Position numbers and translations under genes: made by a program. A stretch of 25,726 nucleotides of DNA from a virus. The stretch's first letter is position 1; the number at the start of each line of letters is the position of its first letter. The stretch lies in the IMG/VR virus record IMGVR_UViG_3300042514_000030, positions 1 through 25,726 of that record. One strand, 5' to 3'. Below are positions 15,101 to 24,341 of this stretch, piece after piece. The notes under the pieces were generated by a model. The model saw only the letters and a program-made list of their open reading frames with translations, was not told the origin of the DNA and made no database searches.

Positions 15101-16468
15101 AGTATTATAAGAATTAAAGGCCTGATCGTCATCAAAGATTGATAGTGACCCAGTTGATGCTAGTAGTTGTCCAACTGGTAAAGATGTTACACCAATATCA
15201 GACAATGTTTTTGTAATATTAAAATCAATTACCTTATCAGATATATCAACAACTAGTCTTGGTGACATTTCAATTAGGTCAAATGTAGAGTCAAACTTAT
15301 TCATTATGTCTACTACAACTCTAATACCCTGAACATATTCAAACTCTCTGTAAACTGTTTGTCCATTAACTTCGTCTGTAAACTGCTCTGGAGAGGTTAA
15401 GTCTGTTACAAAGTTTGTTTGATTTGTTATTGTTTCTGAACCTAGCGTCCATCCATACTCTGGCACAAAGGAATCGTAGCCATCATCTTCGCCTGTGCCA
15501 GTATAAATATAAAATGTTCCTTGATCTCCCGAAGTTGGAATTACAAGGTACGAATAGCCAATCGGTGCAGCATCTGGTCTTAGTGTTACAGATGCTAGTG
15601 TTTCAGCATAAACAAAAATATCTCTGTATTGTTCTGGAACTATCAGTCCATATTCTATTTCAACATAACCATCTGGACCAATAATTGCTGATCCATCTGG
15701 TCTAGTGTCTGTTTCATTAAATGAATAAGCATCTACCCAGTTATTATCATTTAAATATTGAACTTTCCATCTTGATGGAGTTGTTTTATTTGCATCTCCA
15801 AACAAGGGATCATCAATTGGGCCAGTGCTTGTAGCAAATGGACCAAGGTCAACAGAACCAGTGTTTGTTTGCATTTTTACAATAAGTCTGTTTGCTGGAA
15901 CCTGTGTTTTATAAACAACAAATGGAACAGCATCGTCTATGTAATTAAGACCATTAGATATGTTGTTTGCAATACCACGCTCAAAATTATCTTCTGTTCT
16001 GTAAGAAGTCCAATATCTAAACTCATCATAGCGAGATGGCATGTAGTATCTTGGTCTTTCTGCCATATCTGCACCAGAGTTTGCTATATATCTACCAGAA
16101 AAATAAAGTGGCTTGTTAATTCCAGATCTTGGTCTAAATGGTTTTGTGCAATCTTCTAAAGAATAAATCATTTTCATTTTATCTTTTTGCAATGTAAATT
16201 GTTGTGGAACATTGCTATTTGTAAAACCACCATCAATTACTACATCTGCATCTGTTGCGCCAGTGTAGTAGTTGCCCTGATCAAGTAAATCAAAACTAAT
16301 GGGCAAAGTAAAATATTGAGATGTAACATCTGTTGGTCGGTATCTATAATTACCAACCTTTTGTAGATTATCTGGCATATTCATATTCCATTCAGCCAAT
16401 ACTAATGACTGAAGTCTTATTGTTGCAGATGTTTCTAGATGTGTCTTTAATGCTTCACTAACAAACAT
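12146..16468 (-). CDS. large baseplate hub / tail-associated protein with LamG-like domain
   Basis: A 1440-residue minor tail protein. Residues about 565-595 (VAEVLNQLAVATQSAMFFDE) and the C-terminal segment about 1365-1440 (LMGWIINKVMRPKKSIG, then LGDIVTIDYKN and a final beta strand) look like gp27/Tal-type hub domains. Between them, roughly residues 950-1150, is a probable concanavalin/LamG-like domain: a Gly-rich start, YYFEIVAL, YDLAVEY, FYLYINNKLIKIV and VMFENLYAI strands. The N-terminal 400 residues are beta-rich and of unknown fold. The protein would cap the tail tube, connect to fibres and perhaps bind cell-surface glycan. It follows the distal tail gene by one base. No peptidoglycan-hydrolase motif was noticed. 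Confidence 0.82.
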   Translation of the reverse strand: MFVSEALKTHLETSATIRLQSLVLAEWNMNMPDNLQKVGNYRYRPTDVTSQYFTLPISFDLLDQGNYYTGATDADVVIDGGFTNSNVPQQFTLQKDKMKMIYSLEDCTKPFRPRSGINKPLYFSGRYIANSGADMAERPRYYMPSRYDEFRYWTSYRTEDNFERGIANNISNGLNYIDDAVPFVVYKTQVPANRLIVKMQTNTGSVDLGPFATSTGPIDDPLFGDANKTTPSRWKVQYLNDNNWVDAYSFNETDTRPDGSAIIGPDGYVEIEYGLIVPEQYRDIFVYAETLASVTLRPDAAPIGYSYLVIPTSGDQGTFYIYTGTGEDDGYDSFVPEYGWTLGSETITNQTNFVTDLTSPEQFTDEVNGQTVYREFEYVQGIRVVVDIMNKFDSTFDLIEMSPRLVVDISDKVIDFNITKTLSDIGVTSLPVGQLLASTGSLSIFDDDQAFNSYNTTSIVADYIRKNIKFNFYEVIVDVDGFDYYVPIKTLYSEGMPQANVTAGTIDITLRDLYFFLESMPAPRLLMTETSLSMAIVTLLDYIGFSNYSFRRLDTESDPVIPYFFVAPDQNVAEVLNQLAVATQSAMFFDEFNNFIVMSKNYLMPDTDERPTDFVLSGTNNQTDSGVVENATSGNLPNIISIASEDKKVYNGGNISYTARYIQRSYGSIRQANMVDRDKTWIYKPALLWEVAGTENTKTINEVASKQGKYVLGAMPLNSDLTGSLPVVQNGIVINNVMDIGENVYWLTRYQGYFYSGGEVIRYDAAEFNITGTGNVWISSNQEYQKYFSSIPFNGKIYPTGLVRIFSTPYYETVDGINRLQPGAVYEHGRGQFGTPVVAHTAGINQYWSDNSYVRGCDMQTQYLFTTTLDQNLSVPATTLGAAGVNNTLARQTTRNGIIKNFMSTSYLTETDVNSLKSTQTGTIQSSALVMNGPSFKTTEVPINFVSYQYKQLDNAYRSFGARMRIIGKIENNETRGQTPIGSISYYQVNSAQTNQNVSIGGGSGGLAIMLNPETNNGYYFEIVALTETNVESYLKLDPTGQAEVNINNVVFYKVKKDASNNNAIPVKLWGGLTSIIVDDGRFTGQYRLSGEDKPTVYDLAVEYQNIGTLRRFYLYINNKLIKIVDDPDPLPVYNNIAPFVRGSSRVMFENLYAITNNYSQNTVSVVGETLSDVFGDSEIDANESFRKYAISGLVQGTYLTGISSEQPPKYNMYFEEFGSIMRECAYFDIKYDRSYPALYAQLSPTFNRIKGYTVSGFQADSYGAEFLIFNASDTALNLDETTGNYLRIQGITFTQDTSYQLTVDEYFKKQGNLSDPELQGSTLITSPLVEKAKYDEIKLSRLIYGKNDFSIETPYIQSQDDANELMGWIINKVMRPKKSIGINLFSIPTLQLGDIVTIDYKNSDDLDLVAEASDRFVVYNIGYNRSLSGPSMTVYLSEV

Positions 16469-16469
16469 T

Positions 16470-17108
16470 TTAGACCTCTTCCAGTGTTACCGAAATATTC
16501 CAGAGGTCAAAGTTATTTCCACCACGTTTTACTATTGAATAATTAAAATCAGCAAAATATACTTGAACTATTTGATTGTATTGTGCAAGGTGTCCAAAGG
16601 CTGCATTATCATCACCAAAATTAGAATACTTATCATATGCTAGATACATCCAGAATGGTCCTTTATGGTTTTGATACCAGTCCAAAATCTCTACTCCGCC
16701 CGCTCCACCATCTGATGTAAATTCTTGTGTAATATTTTGATATGGAGATTTGCCAGTTGTTGTATTAAATGCAGCATTTTGATAAAATGCACGAGATGGC
16801 AACATAGACCAAGACCACTCAAACTTTAATTTATCTGCAATGTGATAAGAGCGCATACGGCCATTAATTGTTCTTTGGCGTTGTTCAAGTCTTTCAGAAT
16901 TAATAGTGATTTCTCCACGATTATGGTCTGATAAAATTAAAAATTGATCAATTAGATCTGGGTCTGTCTCTGCAGGTACACTTGCTCCTACTTCAAAGCC
17001 ATTGGGCACGTACAGGCCTCCTGAGAGGGTTCCAGGGTTGTTTGACCATAATACTGCCTGTGGTCTTTGGTAGCGCTTTCTACCTGTTATATACGCTGCA
17101 GTTGCCAT
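16470..17108 (-). CDS. probable distal tail (Dit-like) protein
   Basis: A 212-residue protein directly downstream of the tape measure gene, the usual place of distal tail proteins. It is beta-rich with many aromatics (KLKFEWSWSMLP, DWYQNHKGPFWMYLAYD, VYFADFNYSIVKRGG, LWNISVTLEEV). The final strand pattern (QVYFADFNYSIVKRG ... FDLWNISVTLEEV) is reminiscent of tail-tube-like beta sandwiches with a C-terminal VTLEEV. The likely role is to form the ring joining tail tube to baseplate hub. The start overlaps the tape measure stop by one base (TAATG), with AAAGGG 4 bases before the overlap. Assignment rests mainly on position and composition. Confidence 0.65.
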   Translation of the reverse strand: MATAAYITGRKRYQRPQAVLWSNNPGTLSGGLYVPNGFEVGASVPAETDPDLIDQFLILSDHNRGEITINSERLEQRQRTINGRMRSYHIADKLKFEWSWSMLPSRAFYQNAAFNTTTGKSPYQNITQEFTSDGGAGGVEILDWYQNHKGPFWMYLAYDKYSNFGDDNAAFGHLAQYNQIVQVYFADFNYSIVKRGGNNFDLWNISVTLEEV

Positions 17109-20100
17109 TATGCCCTTTGTGTCCTAATTCTTTGTGAGTCAATTTGTCTAATTTGTGTCATAACTACCCGTGCAATATCGTCAGGATCTGCATCAGATTT
17201 AACATTAACACTTAGATTATAATTATACACCTTCTCGCCTTCATAAGAACCAGAATTCATTGCCTTCATTTTATCAACACCATATGAGTTAACAGCGTAC
17301 TTACTCATTACAAATTCTCCAGGAGTTAGCATTGCTGGTACTATATCTGTACCTCTTGCTGCACCTCCAATAGAAAAGTATTTAGGCTTAACCATTCCAC
17401 CAGAAGATAAAGCCATCATGTCTGTCGATCCGCCACCACCACGTCCATTGCTAGACATATTTGGATCAACTGTTGGCAAGGTTGCATCGTATGCTGCTTG
17501 GGCTGCGGCTTCGGCGGCTTGGGCTGCAGCAAGGGCTACTCCAGCATTTCTGACTGCATACATGTTTCCGCTTTCAACTGCTGCATCTAGTGCTGCAGTT
17601 GCTGCATCAACTGCTTCTATTGTTGCATCAAGTGATTCAACTATTGTTATAAATTCTTCATAGGCTGCTTCGTCCTCTGCAGTAGATACTGGAGAAACAT
17701 ACTTGGTTAAGTCTTCTTTTCCACCCGTAGCAACCAATGTTTTTAAATTTGTTGCTGCGGATGCTGCTGAAATATCGGCTAGCATAGTAGCCATTTGTCC
17801 AAGAAGTCTTACTGTTTCTGCAATAACATCATTATATTCTCCTTGAGCAATTTTTGCAGCGATTGCTGCATCTTCTGCTGCTTCAAAAGCATCTCTTTGT
17901 AAGTCAATATTATCAAGTCTTGCTTGTAATTGATCTCTTACTAACTGTAGTTCTTTTTGTGCATCTTCTAAAGCCTTTGCTGCTGGCTCAAGTTCTTTAA
18001 CTTTTATATTATATATATCATCTTCATACCCACGAATAATAAGCATTGTTGCTTCACGTTGTTCTTCAAGAATATAAATTGAATCTTCAATACCCTTTAT
18101 TTGTGTAAGTGTTATTTGTCTTGCCTGCTCTATTGCAAATATTTGATCTTGTTTAATTTGTATTCTTGCTTGTACCGCTTCACGCTGCTCTTCAAGTGCA
18201 AAGGTTTGCTGACCAATTCTAAACTGTGCTTCTTCTATCTGTTTTCTTGTAAGTCCAGCAGCATTAGTTAATCTTTCTAATTCTAGTTGTCTAGCAGCCT
18301 GCAATGTGTTGTCTGCATTTGTTGCTGATGTTTCTGCTGCTGTAGAACGTGCTTCTTGTGCTAATTGCGCTGCTGCAGATATATCTCCCTGTGTCAGTGC
18401 ATCTGCAATACTAATCTGTTGTTTTTGCTGACCAAGTATTTGTTGGTTAATGTTTGCTACATTTTGAAGAGCAGTTGCCTGTGCATCATATTTTTCATTA
18501 ATAGACTCAGCGGCTCTATCCATTAGTGTTAAGTCATTAGATAGGTCAGAAGATGTTTCTTGTAATGCCGCTAAAGGTCTTTCAAAGTCTAACTCTATAC
18601 CACGCTCAAGTGCACTTACTTCATTTTGAATTGCCTCAACTGGTCTGTCAAATTGCATTTCAATTATTCTTTGAAGATCGCTTATTTGCTCTTGGTATTG
18701 TTCAATTTTTCTAGTAATGTTGGTTTCAAGATTACGTTGTTCTAGATCAATTTTATCTTGAATAGAATCAATACTTTTCTGAATTTTATCTACTGCATCT
18801 TGAGCATTTTTAACTTCTTTTTCTGCATCAATAATTAATGGCTTATACTCACGTTGTGCTGCTCTTTCAAGGAATGAGAACAACTCGCTTGCTTTCTTTT
18901 TTAATTCTTCTTTTGCCTTATCTGGATTTATAATAAGATCAAACTTAATGTCAATTGCTTCGCCTGATCTTACAGCATCAAGATATTTTTTCATTCTTTC
19001 TGCTTTTTGTTCTGCAGTGGCAAATCCGTCAACAAATGATTCCATTAGTGTTGGATTATTTAATACATTTTCAATATCTTTTGTTGTTGCACCTATTTTT
19101 TGAAAGGTTGGAAGAATTCCAGCAAAACTTTGTTTTAGCGTATTTTCTTCACTTATGTTTTTTAGAAAGTTTCTTATTGATTCTGAACCTGAAAGTTTTT
19201 CTAGGTCGTTCATCTTTTTTACAAACTCGTCAAGTCTGCTTACATCAATATTACCAGTTGCAAGACCAAGTGCAATAACAGAATCACCAGCATACTTAGT
19301 TGCTGTGGCAGAGTCATACCCTTCCTTTGTTAACAACTCATATGCATTTTTTGTATTTACTAATTCTTTTCTTTGGTTTTCAAGTTGTTCAATTGCTAAC
19401 TGGAATGGAGACTTTTCTGTGCCAGAACTATCTCCTCCAATAGTGCCCACCTTTTTTTCTTCTTTTCCAATTTTTTCAAGACTTCCAAACATTTTGTCAT
19501 ATTGTCTATTAATCTGTATTAAAGCGTTTCTATATTCTTTTGAATTTTTTGGTGCCTTAAGACCTTCTAATACTGGACTACCCTTTTGAAAAATTCCAGA
19601 AGACATTAAAGCAAGTAAACGCATCTCAGTTACTGTTCTTCCTAAAATGCCGTTTAGAGCAGATGCATCGGCACCAAGTTTTTGAAATACTTTTTGCAGC
19701 AATATTTTACGCTGGGCTTCATCTAACCCTCTTGTTGTTTCAAGAATGGTATTTAATGTTGCTTCATAGGTTGCACCATCAATTAGGCCAAGTTCAAACA
19801 TTCCTGATGCAGATTTTGCTGTTTCAGATATAAACTCTGATGTAGTTTCAAGTTGTTTTTGTGCTTCTTTGCTGAATATTACAATTTCTTGAAGAGGTGC
19901 TGAAAAACCTTTTCCACCACCGCCGCCAACAAGTTTTTTAGTTATACCAGTGTCTAGCGCTTTATTTAAATTAACTAGTAGTGGAGCAACATCTTTCTTT
20001 AATTGATCTAAAGACTCTTGTGAAAGGTTTAAACTTTTTACATCTAGTACCACATCTGTTTGTGATGATTCTTCACGCAAAGCATCAATAATTACTTGCA

Positions 20101-23100
20101 CTTGATCTGCTGCAAAACCTTGTGCTCTTAAATTTAATGCAAGAGAAGAAAATACAACCTTTGCTTCGTCGTTTGTTGCTTTTCTTAATGACTCAATTGT
20201 GCTCTTAAATTCTTTTTGGAATCCAGGATCTGCTTTTAAAGACTCTCTCTGTGTTCTAGTTTCTTTAGCAACAAACTCTCTTTGTCCTAACTCAAACGGT
20301 AATTTTGTAGGAAGTACATTAAAGAAATCACCAAGTGTTTTTACTTGTGTTGTGGTTGTTGTCATTGCATCTGCAAGACCTTCGATTGCAACTCGCTCAC
20401 GCTCTCGTGCTGCATTTACCATTTTAATAACAGATATTGTGCCTATCATTGCTGTTGTTGCTAGTCCAATTGGCCCAGCAAAACGTAGTAAGAATTTTCC
20501 AGCAGTGAGTATGTTTTTACCAAATCCAGCAAGGCCTCCGCCTCTTGAGAACAATCCGCCAACTGTTTTTGATCCCATTACATCTGCAACTGTTTTTGCT
20601 CTAGTTGCTACTAATTCTGCAAACTTTGCTTGTGTTAATAATTGTGTTACAGACATTAATGCAAATAGTAGTCCTGAGTATTTCATTACCTGTTGAGAAA
20701 GATTTCCAATAGGTCCGCTTGCCATTGACCCAGCACCAGCAAGTGATGTTAGTGCAAATGTTCCAGCCATAAGACCTTTATTCATAGAGTCAATTCTTTG
20801 TGCAGAAGTTTTTCTTGCTGTTACTTCTTGATCTATTGCATCTTTCATTGCTGGAGATATCGCTGATTGACGTGCTTGCTCTAAAGTAAGGTCAGCAGGT
20901 GCCTGTGGTCTATCCGCTCTTCTTCTAACTCTTGGTCCACCACTTTGTGTTGCTTGATCTGCTCCTGCTGGTCCTTGCGCTCTAAATGCTGCTCTTCTAC
21001 GGCTTTGTGTTCCAGCAACTGCTGCAGTAGCAAGTTCCTGACCAGCCATTGCAACATCGTCTTTTCTGTTATCCATTCCAACTTCAAGACCTCTTGCAAT
21101 ATCTTCGCCAATTGGAATTGTCTTTTTTGATGGAGACTGTGTGCCTGCTGCTTGTGCAGTTGCTGCAATTGCTGCATTAACATTTGCTGCACTCTCTTGT
21201 GCAAGAGGAGCATTTGCAAACGATCCTACTCCACCACGTTTTCTAAATGTTCCAGTTCCACCAGGAGTTACTCTTCCGCCCTTTGAACCTCTACCATATC
21301 CTGCTGGCAATCCTGCCTGTTGTTCTGGAGTTAATCCTTGAAATCTTATTTCTGTAATTGTATTCATTGCTTCTTGGAATACAGCCTCAAGACCTGATCC
21401 TAATTCAAGAACATTTTGTCTTGTTTGTTCTGCAACAGTATCCATTGCAACATAAATTGTGTCATCAAATGTTTCACCCTTAACAAGAGCCTCTTGTCTC
21501 ATTTGCTCAATTTGTGCTTGGCTATCTACAATTATTCTTGCGCCTTGGCTATATGCTTCTTCTAAATTTTGTTGGAACCTTGCGTCAAAGGCTGCTAACT
21601 CTGGACCTAAATCTTCCATGTTGCCGCCGCCAATTTCAACTGATTTGCGGAACTTATCAACACCACCAATCTTAAAGTCATTGATGGCATCTTCTAGGCT
21701 TGCACCAGCACCCTGCATTGCATTGTTCAAGAATCCAGTTAACTCTACACCAAATCCAGTTTTAAGATCAACTAGAGCGTCTGCACCTGCTGCATCTACA
21801 AATTCTCTTAGTCTTGCCTGAGTTCTTGGGTCAACTACTGCTCCACTTGACTGTAGTTCTCCAGCCTTTACTCTTCTGCCAGTATCTAGATGTGCAAACT
21901 GTAATTCTTCTTGTTGCCCAATATTTGCATTGTATTGTGCTCTAAATGCTTTTAGTCTTTCTTTTAGTGCTGTTTCTGAAAGTTTTACTTCTTGAGAAAT
22001 TGTTGTAACTAAGTCTTTAAAGTCTTGAACAAGTTGTTCTGGAACAGCCTTAAGTTCTCTTTCTAAGAAAGCCTGAACTCCTGCTTGGCTTCTTTGTGGA
22101 GCAACACCAGCAATAGATTGTGCAAATTCTGCGTCTCCAGAACCAAGCCCTCTTCTATATCCAGGAATATTGCCAGCAATCATTCCATTGATTAAAGCAC
22201 CATATCTCTTTGACATCTCTGCTGGAATTACTGTTTCTCCAGGTGTGAGTAATGCTAACTCTGTGTCTTTATTTCCAGTGCCGCCGACAACTACTGGCTT
22301 TCCCTTTGCTCTCTTAGTAGGTGCGCCTCCTGGCGCTCTCATCAATCCAGGATTGATTGCTGCAAACTTTGCTGCTGCAACTGTAGCCTGTTGATATGCG
22401 GCAATAAGTTGAGTAACCGCACTTGACTCAGCAGTGAATGTTTGAGTTAGTCTTGCGTGTGATTGATCTAATGAGTGAGATGCTGCTGCTGCATCAATCT
22501 GCTCCATTGTTAAATACTCTGTTTGTTCACCAAGTATTTGAGTTTGTCCAGTTAATCTTAAATATCCATTACGTAATACAAGTGCGCCCTTGACAATATT
22601 TGCAAGACCATTTGCAAGCAAACCAAATGTCATAAGTGCAATAGGTCCAATTGCTCCAATTGCTACAGTTAGTACTACTAAGGCTTTCTTTACGCCATCA
22701 GATAAATTATTAAATCTTTCAAGTATTCCGCCAATAAATTCAACAATTGGTGTTACTGCTTGTAAAAATGTTTGTCCTACTGGAACAAGTGAAAGTTTTA
22801 AATCTTCAACAGACTTTCTAAACTTATTCATTGCAGAATCTGCAGTCATGCCCAATTCTTTTTCAGACAAGGCTGAAAGGTCTTCAATAGATGTTCCCGC
22901 TAGTTCAAGTACACGGGCTGCCTGACCGCTTTGATTTGTTACGTTATCAAACAAAGTTGAAAGACGAGCAAACTGGAACTTACCAAATAGTTGTTCAATT
23001 GCTCTTGCACGAGTTAGTGGATCAAGTGTATCAAGTGCTTGAGCAAACTCAACAACAGTTGTTTTTAGATCTCCCTGATTTCCTTCAATAATTTTGTCTA

Positions 23101-24310
23101 TATTTATTCCATAACCTGCAAGCATTGCAGATGCTTTTGTGGTTGGATTAATTAATGCTGCAAGACCAGACTTAAGTGCATTAGCACCTTCTGATGCATT
23201 AATTCCACCTTCTTTCATTGCAGCCATAAAGAATGCTAAGTCTTTTACATCTCCACCTAGTTGCTGGATAACTGGAGCAACCTTTGGAATTGCAGTTGTA
23301 ATATCATCAAGAGATACTACTGTTTGGTTTTCTACTGCGTTTAAGAAATCGATAGATGATGCAAGGTTTTCAGAAGACATCTTAAATGCATTTTGCAATG
23401 AAATTGTTGTTTCAAGTGCCTTATTGGAATCAATTTGTCCAAGAACAGAAAGTCTCGTTGCTTCTGTTGTTTGACGCTGTAGGTCGACTCCAGAAAAACC
23501 TGCTGCTGCGGCTTCTGCTGCAAGACCCACTGTTTGAGAAACAGCCACACCATATTTTGTAAACATCTGGCCAAGTGCTGTAATATTATCAAGTGCTTGG
23601 TTTGTTTCTTCTGTTGGTGTAAATAAATCACCATAGACTTTTCTAAATTTAATTGTTTGTGCTTCCATCTCCATGAAAGTACGTGTTGCTACCGTTCCCA
23701 AAGTGGCTAGTGGTAGCGTAAAGCCAACCATTAACTGGCGGCCAGCCCACTGGGTATTCTTACCAAAGTTTAAAAGATTTGTAGATCCTTGTTTAACTAA
23801 CTGATTAAATATTGCTTGTTTCTGTGCTGCAATTTGTGATTGAGTAGAAAAATTACTCATATCAAGTTGATTAGGCATAATGGCAATTGCCTTCATTACA
23901 CCGCTTGTATCACGACCTAATTTTATGTACTGAGTCTGAAGTCTCTTGACACGATCATCTGCTACCTTGCCTATTGTGTCAAACTCAGATTTAAATAATT
24001 TTCCAAATGTTTTTGTTGCACCGCCTGCAAAGCGGAAATATTCTCGCATTGAGAACTTGTTTTTTTGAAGTGAATCAGTAAAAGACTCAGCAGTTGTTTT
24101 TACGGTGCGGAGTTCTGCAGAGAACGCTCCAATAGCATTTACGCTATTAAGAAAGTTTTTCTGCAGATCCCTCTGCGCCAATGCAGCAGTTTCACTGCTT
24201 TTAGCGATAGATGTATGAAACTGAGATATCTGACGTTGTAAAGCCTTTAGTTGGGCTAACGCTGCAGACGTATCAATATTAACGCCAATATTAGCATTAA
24301 CATCAGCCAT
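17108..24310 (-). CDS. tail tape measure protein
   Basis: A 2400-residue tape measure protein that sets tail length and is threaded through the tail lumen. Residues about 180-405 match the TP901-type tape-measure core (GRQLMVGFTLP, AAAGFSG, NALKSGLAALINP). Hydrophobic stretches lie near 541-578, 1174-1224 and 1267-1297. A TPGE motif occurs twice (689-692 and 2329-2332), each with YG at the same offset. The segment SPSKKTIPIGEDIARGLEVG is a familiar tape-measure motif. Residues about 1825-2150 are coiled-coil, with two 22-residue repeats (1883-1926) and three 21-residue repeats (2034-2096). An Ala-rich stretch follows (about 2235-2300). A Shine-Dalgarno GAGGTG lies 7 bases before the ATG. The length predicts a tail of roughly 360 nm at 1.5 angstroms per residue. 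Confidence 0.96.
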   Translation of the reverse strand: MADVNANIGVNIDTSAALAQLKALQRQISQFHTSIAKSSETAALAQRDLQKNFLNSVNAIGAFSAELRTVKTTAESFTDSLQKNKFSMREYFRFAGGATKTFGKLFKSEFDTIGKVADDRVKRLQTQYIKLGRDTSGVMKAIAIMPNQLDMSNFSTQSQIAAQKQAIFNQLVKQGSTNLLNFGKNTQWAGRQLMVGFTLPLATLGTVATRTFMEMEAQTIKFRKVYGDLFTPTEETNQALDNITALGQMFTKYGVAVSQTVGLAAEAAAAGFSGVDLQRQTTEATRLSVLGQIDSNKALETTISLQNAFKMSSENLASSIDFLNAVENQTVVSLDDITTAIPKVAPVIQQLGGDVKDLAFFMAAMKEGGINASEGANALKSGLAALINPTTKASAMLAGYGINIDKIIEGNQGDLKTTVVEFAQALDTLDPLTRARAIEQLFGKFQFARLSTLFDNVTNQSGQAARVLELAGTSIEDLSALSEKELGMTADSAMNKFRKSVEDLKLSLVPVGQTFLQAVTPIVEFIGGILERFNNLSDGVKKALVVLTVAIGAIGPIALMTFGLLANGLANIVKGALVLRNGYLRLTGQTQILGEQTEYLTMEQIDAAAASHSLDQSHARLTQTFTAESSAVTQLIAAYQQATVAAAKFAAINPGLMRAPGGAPTKRAKGKPVVVGGTGNKDTELALLTPGETVIPAEMSKRYGALINGMIAGNIPGYRRGLGSGDAEFAQSIAGVAPQRSQAGVQAFLERELKAVPEQLVQDFKDLVTTISQEVKLSETALKERLKAFRAQYNANIGQQEELQFAHLDTGRRVKAGELQSSGAVVDPRTQARLREFVDAAGADALVDLKTGFGVELTGFLNNAMQGAGASLEDAINDFKIGGVDKFRKSVEIGGGNMEDLGPELAAFDARFQQNLEEAYSQGARIIVDSQAQIEQMRQEALVKGETFDDTIYVAMDTVAEQTRQNVLELGSGLEAVFQEAMNTITEIRFQGLTPEQQAGLPAGYGRGSKGGRVTPGGTGTFRKRGGVGSFANAPLAQESAANVNAAIAATAQAAGTQSPSKKTIPIGEDIARGLEVGMDNRKDDVAMAGQELATAAVAGTQSRRRAAFRAQGPAGADQATQSGGPRVRRRADRPQAPADLTLEQARQSAISPAMKDAIDQEVTARKTSAQRIDSMNKGLMAGTFALTSLAGAGSMASGPIGNLSQQVMKYSGLLFALMSVTQLLTQAKFAELVATRAKTVADVMGSKTVGGLFSRGGGLAGFGKNILTAGKFLLRFAGPIGLATTAMIGTISVIKMVNAARERERVAIEGLADAMTTTTTQVKTLGDFFNVLPTKLPFELGQREFVAKETRTQRESLKADPGFQKEFKSTIESLRKATNDEAKVVFSSLALNLRAQGFAADQVQVIIDALREESSQTDVVLDVKSLNLSQESLDQLKKDVAPLLVNLNKALDTGITKKLVGGGGGKGFSAPLQEIVIFSKEAQKQLETTSEFISETAKSASGMFELGLIDGATYEATLNTILETTRGLDEAQRKILLQKVFQKLGADASALNGILGRTVTEMRLLALMSSGIFQKGSPVLEGLKAPKNSKEYRNALIQINRQYDKMFGSLEKIGKEEKKVGTIGGDSSGTEKSPFQLAIEQLENQRKELVNTKNAYELLTKEGYDSATATKYAGDSVIALGLATGNIDVSRLDEFVKKMNDLEKLSGSESIRNFLKNISEENTLKQSFAGILPTFQKIGATTKDIENVLNNPTLMESFVDGFATAEQKAERMKKYLDAVRSGEAIDIKFDLIINPDKAKEELKKKASELFSFLERAAQREYKPLIIDAEKEVKNAQDAVDKIQKSIDSIQDKIDLEQRNLETNITRKIEQYQEQISDLQRIIEMQFDRPVEAIQNEVSALERGIELDFERPLAALQETSSDLSNDLTLMDRAAESINEKYDAQATALQNVANINQQILGQQKQQISIADALTQGDISAAAQLAQEARSTAAETSATNADNTLQAARQLELERLTNAAGLTRKQIEEAQFRIGQQTFALEEQREAVQARIQIKQDQIFAIEQARQITLTQIKGIEDSIYILEEQREATMLIIRGYEDDIYNIKVKELEPAAKALEDAQKELQLVRDQLQARLDNIDLQRDAFEAAEDAAIAAKIAQGEYNDVIAETVRLLGQMATMLADISAASAATNLKTLVATGGKEDLTKYVSPVSTAEDEAAYEEFITIVESLDATIEAVDAATAALDAAVESGNMYAVRNAGVALAAAQAAEAAAQAAYDATLPTVDPNMSSNGRGGGGSTDMMALSSGGMVKPKYFSIGGAARGTDIVPAMLTPGEFVMSKYAVNSYGVDKMKAMNSGSYEGEKVYNYNLSVNVKSDADPDDIARVVMTQIRQIDSQRIRTQRA
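18023..18211 (-). repeat. three 21-residue coiled-coil repeats in the tape measure protein
   Basis: Three in-frame units of 63 bases (18211-18149, 18148-18086, 18085-18023), residues 2034-2096. Shared positions are an aromatic at residue 4 (F or Y), a hydrophobic at 6, acidic at 7, Gln-Arg or Ala-Arg at 9-10, and a unit ending in basic then Glu/Gln. A fourth unit starts (DDIYNI) and degenerates. The 21-residue period equals three heptads. Confidence 0.8.
18533..18664 (-). repeat. two 22-residue repeats in the tape measure protein
   Basis: Two in-frame units of 66 bases (18664-18599 and 18598-18533), residues 1883-1926. Both begin I-E-(M/L)-(Q/D)-F-(D/E)-R-P-(V/L) and continue A-(I/L)-Q, with the same helical pattern. 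The Pro in each may mark a break between helices in the coiled-coil region. Confidence 0.75.
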
Positions 24311-24341
24311 CTAGTTACACCTCGCTTTTTAGTTTTTGTTA

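Noticed and set aside
20881-21219. Minus-strand Gln/Leu/Met-rich open frame of 112 codons.
   Set aside because: It is an out-of-frame reading of the Ala/Gln/Arg-rich part of the tape measure gene; composition and lack of a ribosome site mark it as a shadow.
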